From the NCBI RefSeq assembly GCF_036588685.1, contig NC_086379.1, positions 15,857,862 to 15,921,861 of the forward strand: 64,000 bases of DNA, read 5' to 3'. How positions within the stretch are numbered: position 1 is the first letter of the stretch; each line of letters begins with the position of its first letter. Of this stretch, positions 56,870 to 64,000 are shown one piece after another. Position numbers and translations under genes: made by a program. The notes under the pieces were generated by a model. It saw only the letters and a list, made by a program, of their open reading frames with translations, was not told the origin of the DNA and did not search any database. The stretch comes from Mytilus trossulus. Taxonomy: Eukaryota; Mollusca; Bivalvia; Mytilida; Mytilidae.

Positions 56870-59800
56870 CTATAAAATAAAATAAAAAAAATCATAAATC
56901 GAATAGATACTCGTCGTTTAAAAACTAGAAGATTGTGTATATTGATGTCCTGTATCAAAATTAATGTCCATTTCAATCTTTCCATTGTATTTGAGGCTTT
57001 ACCGAAATCTAGTCGATAACCTAGTACAATATATTACCTCACAATCAATTGCGGTCACAAAATCTGATGAAAATGTTTTAGGTAGTGTTTTCCTGGTTGT
57101 ATCGAGTGTTTATATTGTTACTGTTCTTTTATTCTTGGTCATTAGAGAAAAGTACATTTCCTTGTCTGATTATCTCAGTACTGGAATTTACTAGAAAAAT
57201 CATTAAACACATTTTAACAGACATTAAGCCTTATTGTCAATCAATTCATAAAAGATGTATCATTGTGATGACACTGAAACATACACAGCGCATTGCACGA
57301 GGACGAAATTATCCAGTTATTACATCAAGCAAAACCAGTACTAAAGAATCAAGCAATAAAAAAAAGAAAACATACTTGAGTCAGTAATGGGTATAAATAG
57401 ATTAACATGTAAATGCTATTTATATAATATGAGTTGTTTAGTTTTTTTAATTTGATCTAGATTACATACCTGCCATAGGTGGACCAACGAGGAATCCAAG
57501 ACCTTGAAATAACAGAGCTATACCACATGAGCTGGCCAGATTCTCTATTCCGAGAAGGTCCACTAAAATAACTGGTGGCAACACATTGTATGAGCCGCCA
57601 GCAAATAATCCTAAAATACAGGAATATAACACAAAGTGCCAATATTGGCTGGCAAATACACAACATATGCTAGAAACGCCACTTGTGAAAATAGCAATCA
57701 CATACAAGTTCTGTCGATTCTTCTTAAAAAACTTAATGTCACATAAAATTCCAAGCATTATACGTCCAATAATATCCGCTATCCCAGATATAGACAAAAG
57801 GATGGCTGCATCCTTCGATCTTATACTGAATTGCATTGCCAAGGCTGGCAACATAATAGATGCAGGTGAGTGGCCAAGCGTTGCTAACATAAAAGATATA
57901 CATAAACAAAGAAAGCGATTATTTGTCAGTAATGTGTAATCGAAATAATCTTTTACAGTTTTGTTTTTTTCAATAATTGATTGTCGGCACTTTTTATCAT
58001 TGTTGTCATTGATCAGTTTCTCTGATATAATTGTATTAGAAATTTCGTTGACTGATTTGTTTTGAATCCTTTCCTGAACAGCAGCCACAGCGAAATCAGT
58101 CGATTCATCATTTGTAAATACTTTATTTGAAATCCCTTCCAAACTAGATACTTTGTGCTTTGCGCTTTTGGGGACAGAAAGAAATAAAGATCCACAGACA
58201 CACATATTTAACATTACACCGCTCATAACCAGCATTGTTCCTTGGAAACCGTATTTCCTCAGGAGAAATTCCAAAAGTGGTGCAAAAATAAAAGTCCCTA
58301 CTCCTGACCCAGCTGTTGCAAGACCGTTAACGAGTGATCTTCTTTTATCAAACCATCTCCCTACTATTATAATACTTGAGATGTTTGCCAATGACTTTCC
58401 AATACCTAATCAAACATATATGATATATTGCATTAAAATGACAAAAGTATGCTAGCTGAACCAGGTTCAAAGCAAAGATAGTTGTTTTCGCATATTCATT
58501 TATAAAAACGTATAATCCTTGAAAGAAATAGCACTTGTATTTTGTAATTCTGCAGAAAAAAATCTATCTGATGTTAGTTGTTTTGGATTAAGCTTTGTAA
58601 AAGTCGTTTCTTTTTTGTACATCGAATCTTTTGATGTCTTCGTTTTGACAAACGTGACAATATCAACTATCTTATTTTAAATTTCTGATGTATCAAGCAA
58701 GAACATATCTATTGCACTATCGTATGGTGTTAAGAATGTTGTTGCGCGAAGATTATGTACAAAGCACATAAAACCTAATGGCATATTTTTATCGCACATT
58801 CACTCCACAATTTTTATATCCATACTTAATTACAAAGAATAATATTTTTTAAAACGAGATTATATACGATTCCAATGAAATTTTCAGATTATTTTTTTTT
58901 AACGATTTACCTGTTTATTTGGAAAAGGAAACGCATTTTTCAGAACGATAACTTTATCTTGTAAAGTACATTCATATTTACGGATGCTTCATGCAATGAT
59001 AGCCAAGTTTAATCCCAAAACAAATCGGTGTATACAATATGTGGACAATGAAGTGTAGATCTGGAACAATTAAACTGTGCGGAAATGAACAAATAATATC
59101 AAAATAATGCTATAATATCAAACAGATCAAAGATGAGATGGACAAATCTATGTTTGTAAACATTGTAAATGAAGGCAAAGTCCTTCAACCTTTTTTTGGA
59201 CAGTACCATTAAAGACATAAATAATCAAACAGAAATTGTGAATAAATAGAACTCGAAGCTAGAAACATGTGCTATGAAATGCACCAACATCGTTCTAAAA
59301 GGATATAATTATGACCATAAGTACAGATCATGAGAGTCAAACGTATATCAAATTTGAAACATAACAGTAACAATACATTCTATCATTCTTAAACATTGTT
59401 CTGAGTGTGGGCCTTTTATACGAAGAACTTTTAATTTAAAGACTGTTTCTTTTATCTGATATAAAAAAAAATAAACTTGCGATGAATACATACATGTAAA
59501 TATCAAGATGTAAATACGTTAATCCCACATATCTACTTATATGCACTGATCATGGGTTTTTAAGCTTTTCCATTAAACACGTACATTTGACGTAACCACC
59601 ACTAAATAATACACATTTTGTATCATGTGTATCATGCACATTGTGTGTAACATAAAGAACCTTAAAGTATAAATGATGGGTGTGGGTAATTTCTAACTGA
59701 GACTTTTAAGTTTGACACGTGGGCATAGTCTTTCTTCAACACTATACCATACGAAAGTGTTCAACATCCAATTAAAGAAAATATAAGAAATTGAACTGAA

Positions 59801-62228
59801 ATATCACGCAACTGCCAATGAAATAAACCTTACTGATTTAAAGAGTTATATTCTAAGTTCTAAGAACAAAAAGTACTATTACAATTTGAAATTACCTGCT
59901 ACAAGGCCGTAAGTTAAAAACATATACTCTATTTTAGGCATAAATCCTGTGGTGAGCCAACCAATAGACGTAAACACCCCTCCGACTACAGTCATTGAGC
60001 GACAGGAAAACCTTGTGCTCAACGCACTTGAGAGTGGACCTGAAAAGTATAATTTTATTTGTTAACGGTATTGCGAAATAAGAATCGTTCATTTTGATGA
60101 ATTTCACTTTTTGAATATATTTCTGTTTTCAATAAAGTTTAAATATTTCGAATAGAATATATACATATTAAAGCTTTAGGAAAATGTTGTTTGTGCTGTT
60201 TTTAGACACTTCTACTACGAAATTTGTTTTACATGCACACGTATAAACATTGTGGTTTTTATCCAACGCAATCATAGGTTTGAACGTAGTTTTCAATTTA
60301 GACTCGATTATAAAAGTAATATATATATATATTGACAATCGTATGATAAATAAAAAAAAATAGAATAAACTGTTCTTTTTCAATTTATATAATACAGAAC
60401 TAATCTTACTGAAAATTAAGGCCATTGCGTTAGCCACGGAACCAACCCAAGCTGTTTTACTTGCATTCTCGTGGAATAATTCCAATAATTCAACGTATAA
60501 TACACCAAATGTGTTTACAGCACCTCCGATTAGAAGGTGAATTATCACTGCACCTGTAAACCAAATAAATGTGTATAAATTTATGAATACACAACTATTA
60601 TGTATAGATGTAACAGTTGTAAATCATATTTGAATTTGTAAGTAGACCGTTTGTTTTCCCGTTTGAATGGTTTTACACGTCCAGTAATTTTTGGGACCCT
60701 TTATAGCTTGCTGTTCGGTGTGAGCCAAGGCTCCGTGTTGAAGACCGTAAGTTGAGCTATAATGGTTTACTTTTACAAATTATGACTTGGATTGAGAGTT
60801 GTCCCATTGGCACTCATTCCACATCTTGTTATATCTATCCATCAGTTTCCTGTTTTTATTTTGGCAGGTTTACATTATAACTCTAGTTAAAAAAAGTATT
60901 GATTTTTATTATGTTTCTTACACAGAACATACATGTATTCGATAGTCATTCATTGTATTCTAGAAACGAATTTATTTGCGTAAAAAAAGTAGGTCAGTGT
61001 AACTGGCACTTTATTCATTAACTTCGATACCAAAACAAACTTAACGTGACGGTACCCAAATTGCACCTATTTTGACAGTTTTTTCACCTACGGTTTTTTA
61101 TGATCAAGACAAACATTCTATTCTGTGTTTATTTTGTAGCCGTATAGTTCTTGATAATATAGGTACACCAATTTGATTTTTAATCCATTGCATCCATGCT
61201 TAAATTCACACCATTAAAAATCAAATAACAGATATTTTTTTTTTTTTTTCAAATATTTAGAACAATTTGACTTTAGTACAAACTCACTATTCATTTTTTT
61301 CTAAATTGATGTTTGTGACATTTTTTTTTGTTCATTTTTAAAAGATGACTTTTTGTGAACGTCGCATGGTGGCGTTTACGTAAGTTTTTCTTTTCCAGTG
61401 AAAGTTTCATCTGTTGATATAAATTGTGAACGTTTAGTGTATATTTGAATATTTTAACCTATTTTGTAAGACGTGTATATTGTCCAATAATCCAAATACA
61501 AATTGTTTAGTCTCAAAGAAAAAAATTAAGAGTTTCTCAGCTGTTTATGTTCAATAGATGCAATTTGGGTACTCGGTGCAATTTGGGTACCGTGAAGTTA
61601 TACACCAACTTCTTTGTTGTTCTCAAACAGCTTGTTAAGCCAGATGTTGAAAACGTTTATTCAATTTGATGTCACTGACATTTTTTTTTATGCTGCCACT
61701 TTATGCTGTTACGATTGTCAGAATTCATTGGCCGTATACACTTTGTCGTTAGAAAAAGCCTTGTTTGTGACGTTGAAATCATAACGCACATATTAATCTA
61801 TGACGTCATTAATGAATGCAGGTTCGCGGAACTTTAGAGTCGTTCTTTCTAAATTCATTGTTATTGATTTTAATCCAAAATGGTTCATTCAAAACATTCC
61901 AAGAGATGCAGTATAAATGGAACAACCATAGTTGTCTCAAAATAATACATTGTAGTTGTACTAGTTTCTAATTGGATATAGAAATGCCTCGCAAAGCCTC
62001 ACATTCTATCTGTTTCTTAGTCTTGTACAAGTCCATTTATATATTGAGTCAAAATATAGTTATTCTAAAGTATTTTATTATTTCGATTTAAAATATTCAA
62101 CTTATATATATTAATTGTAAATAAATATTCTTACCCACTACTACAATCCATCCCCAACCTCCATCAGGAGCTTGTACGTCGTGATTTGCATCGTTATCTT
62201 CATCTTTCTTTTCAAAAGGTTTGGACAT
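56634..62228 (-). CDS. SLC16 (monocarboxylate transporter)-like protein, 517 aa, five exons
   Basis: Exons 62228-62135, 60553-60410, 60039-59896, 58405-57470 and 56869-56634 join in one frame (1554 nt with stop); every junction is phase 1 with GT-AG borders. The protein is a 12-helix major facilitator of the plasma membrane that should carry small organic acids or related solutes with protons. Family signatures: APDGGWGWIVVV at the start of helix 1 (residues 20-31), VGRWFDKRRSLVNGLATAGS at helix 5 (about 142-161), a long hydrophilic loop between helices 6 and 7, and ADIIGR in helix 8 with the Asp/Arg pair (about 338 and 342) that is conserved in transporting members. The length is typical. 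Which subfamily and substrate cannot be told. Transposon-like repeats occupy intron 1. Confidence 0.9.
57470..58405 (-). CDS. SLC16-like gene, exon 4
   Basis: 936 nt from GATTAG|G to GGCAG|GTATGT; carries about seven helices, the helix 5 signature, the central loop and the helix 8 ADIIGR. The exon ends within GPPMAG. Confidence 0.9.
59896..60039 (-). CDS. SLC16-like gene, exon 3
   Basis: 144 nt from TTTTCAG to GCAG|GTAAT. It encodes GPLSSALSTRFSCRSMTVVG and GVFTSIGWLTTGF, the helix 3 to helix 4 region. Confidence 0.85.
60410..60553 (-). CDS. SLC16-like gene, exon 2
   Basis: 144 nt from TTTACAG to TTCA|GTAAGA. It encodes AVIIHLLIGGAVNTFGVLYV and NASKTAWVGSVANAMALIFS, helices 1 and 2. Confidence 0.85.
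60640..60835 (+). repeat. Dispersed repeat R3
   Basis: Contains agaccgtttgttttcccg, gagccaaggctccgtgttga and a gttgtcccattggcactcat end, as at 7790-8137. It lies in intron 1 of the transporter gene. Confidence 0.65.
61049..61604. mobile_element. ~550-bp MITE-like element in intron 1 of the transporter gene
   Basis: The inverted ends share CGGTACCCAAATTGCACC (left near 61053, right inverted near 61583). The right ~115 bp, from ataatccaaatacaaattg on, recur at 63885-64000. The interior is AT-rich without a gene. Confidence 0.6.
62135..62228 (-). CDS. SLC16-like gene, exon 1 (coding part)
   Basis: Starts MSKPFEKKDEDNDANHDVQ and contains the DGGWGW signature; donor GTGG|GTAAGA. The upstream frame extends further, but this ATG fits the short acidic N-terminus usual in the family. 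Confidence 0.8.
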
Positions 62229-63507
62229 CACTCTGAAAGTTGTTTTAGCATGTATAACTATATTCAGCTGTTCTCGTGTTTTAGAATGTACAAGGAGCAA
62301 TGGAAAATCTATTGACCGAGAACAATAGAACATTTAACTCTTATGAAAAAGTCGTGAAAATCAAATCAGTAATGCTGGTGATGATAGAGGCTAAAAGTTA
62401 TTTCTAAACAGCATTGAATTTCGTACATTTAAAAGAAATAATTTATCAAACTGTTTCTTTAGAAAATCATGTCTAAACAACATCTAAAGATCTTTCCGTT
62501 CAACAATTTTCGGAGTTTTCCACAAAGTACATTGCATGTTACAATTTTCACAAAATGTACCTCTTTCACATCTAAGTGTTCGAGTTCACCAGTTTGTCGG
62601 GTGAACGTTCAATATAGAAATATTGGTTTTCCGTGAATAATACAGTTTAAAAGTCTGTCATTGCAGGTTAAACAAAATAGAAATGAATATTTTCATTAAA
62701 TAGGTTATCCGTCCAAATTTTAAGAGAAAGTCGTCTTGTTTTTTTTTTGTACATATATTTGCGGTCTTCTCTATCAATTTCCATGCAATGTTTACATAAG
62801 GATAAGGACCGTTTTAATTTCATTGATATATTCACTTCAAAAGTATTAAATCTGTAATCTAGCTGCATACATGTACTGATAATTTGCAAGTTCTAGAGAA
62901 GTATACAGAGAGTAGAAAAAATATTTTGAAGTTGGTACTCCAGGATTATTTTCGCATAGCAATATTTTACACCAATTTTGTACCAAGCTCGTCGTTTGTT
63001 ATTTATAGTAAATGAGAACATTAAATGGAAGTTTTATTTTTCCCTTTCTGAATTTAATTTTATTTTCACTATTAACAGAACTTTTATTCGTTAACTTATA
63101 ATTGGTTTCAAGTTTTCAGTGTTTTCAATGATAACCTGAATAGGGAACCTGTCAAGCGGTATTATATGGTTTTTATAATTTTATGCATCCTGCCAATTCG
63201 GTCATTCGTAATGTTCTTGTCTATCGTATTTGCTTGTGTGCTTTATGTTTTGAGTGTTTATATGCATTTTTTTTATATTTGTTTTGTTGACATATTTGTT
63301 ACTTTTGTATTGATTAAGATTATAAAACAATGTTTACTGCTGTACCCCAATATTTGACATTTTTACCTTTTATGACTGTTTGTTTTGATCACACATCGTT
63401 ATCAATATAATGGTATTTTATGGGACTGTCATACATGTGAGATGTTTCGTTAGCTATAAAGCTAGGCTTAATCCTCCATTTTCTACATAGGAGATGCCTG
63501 TTCCAAT
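62229..63507. other. Upstream region of the SLC16-like gene, no gene seen
   Basis: AT-rich; should hold the promoter and any 5' untranslated exon, but no convincing element could be picked out by eye. Confidence 0.45.
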
Positions 63508-63895
63508 AGTTATCAAAGTACCAGGATTATATCTTAATACGCCAGACGCGCGTTTCGTCTACATAAGACTCATCAGTGACGCTCAGATCAAAACAATTAA
63601 AAAGCCAAACAAATACAAAGTTGAAGAGCATTGAGGACCCAAAATTCCAAAAAGTTGTGCCAAGTACGGCTAAGGTAATCTACTCCTGGGCGTAAGAAAA
63701 TCCTTAGATTTTCGAAAAATTCAAAGTTTTGTAAACAGAAAATTTATAAAAATGACCATATAATTGATATTCATGTCAACACCGAAGTGCTGACTACTGG
63801 GCTGGTGGTACCCTCGGGGACGAAACGTCCACCAGCAGTGGCATCGACCCAGTGGTGTAAATAGTTATCAAAGTACCAGGATTATATTTTAATAA
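63508..63895 (+). repeat. R1 repeat, full unit plus start of a second
   Basis: A complete unit runs from agttatcaaagtaccagg to gacccagtggtgtaaat (63508-63860). It is followed at once by the start of another unit (agttatcaaagtaccaggat), which breaks off at about 63885 where the MITE-like sequence begins. Confidence 0.8.
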
Positions 63896-64000
63896 TCCAA
63901 ATACAAATTGTTTAGTCTCAAAGAAAACTTTTAGGAATTTCTCAGCTGTTTTTGTTCAATAGATGCAATTTAGGTACTCGGTGCAATTTGAATACCGTGA
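63885..64000. mobile_element. MITE-like element fragment, cut by window end
   Basis: Nearly the same as 61490-61604: taatccaaatacaaattg, ttctcagctgtttttgttca, ggtactcggtgcaattt. It runs off the right edge. Confidence 0.65.

Noticed and set aside
58153-58455. Plus-strand frames over the transporter exons
   Set aside because: They are shadows of the minus-strand exon with its clear SLC16 signatures.

Overview
The window looks like AT-rich genomic DNA of a marine bivalve, most likely a mussel (Mytilus or a close relative). This rests on split genes with GT-AG introns, very low gene density, and several dispersed repeats I recognise from mussel genomes. Species assignment is from memory of those repeats, not from a search. 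No rRNA, tRNA, CRISPR array or bacterial gene organisation was seen.

Host genes. (1) A minus-strand SLC16-type monocarboxylate transporter lies at 56634-62228. Five exons, all joined in phase 1, give 517 codons. (2) A minus-strand gene at 34989-45332 encodes a small single-pass membrane receptor: signal peptide, two short Cys-containing exons, a 14-residue exon with a furin-type site, an acidic stalk, a transmembrane exon and two alternative last exons with paired tyrosine motifs (YFVL plus YNEV, or YFVL plus YYEI). (3) Remains of a tandem paralogue lie at the left edge: a nearly identical transmembrane exon cut by the window start (1-46) and a matching signal-peptide exon (4185-4242).

Mobile DNA. 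Between the two receptor paralogues sits a nest about 24 kb long. The outermost layer (T1, 11017-34922) has inverted ends TTAGTGGAGCGGCG, and four ~165-bp repeat units in each arm, oppositely oriented. It carries a broken minus-strand gene (gene A) of an unrecognised Cys-rich family. Gene A is cut in two (12477-12840 and 29254-31283) by two tandem units, E1 (about 15.6 kb) and E2 (817 bp). E1 and E2 share the same left 230 bp and right 347 bp and are bounded by ATAA at all three junctions; removing them restores the gene A reading frame across the junction. Inside E1 lie a 1.6-kb element with 66-bp inverted repeats, an ACTCC-rich fold-back, and a young, apparently intact BEL/Pao LTR retrotransposon (20773-27930; 578-bp LTRs with one difference, 5-bp target duplication, 1903-codon gag-pol). 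A second decayed relative of gene A (gene B) lies in the right arm of T1.

Elsewhere the intergenic DNA is a mosaic of decaying Penelope-like reverse transcriptase copies (the best at 49382-51372), their truncated 3' ends, ~350-bp R1 repeats, tRNA-SINE-like or MITE-like repeats and fold-back elements. The layering gives a relative chronology: T1 oldest, then E1/E2, then the BEL/Pao insertion.
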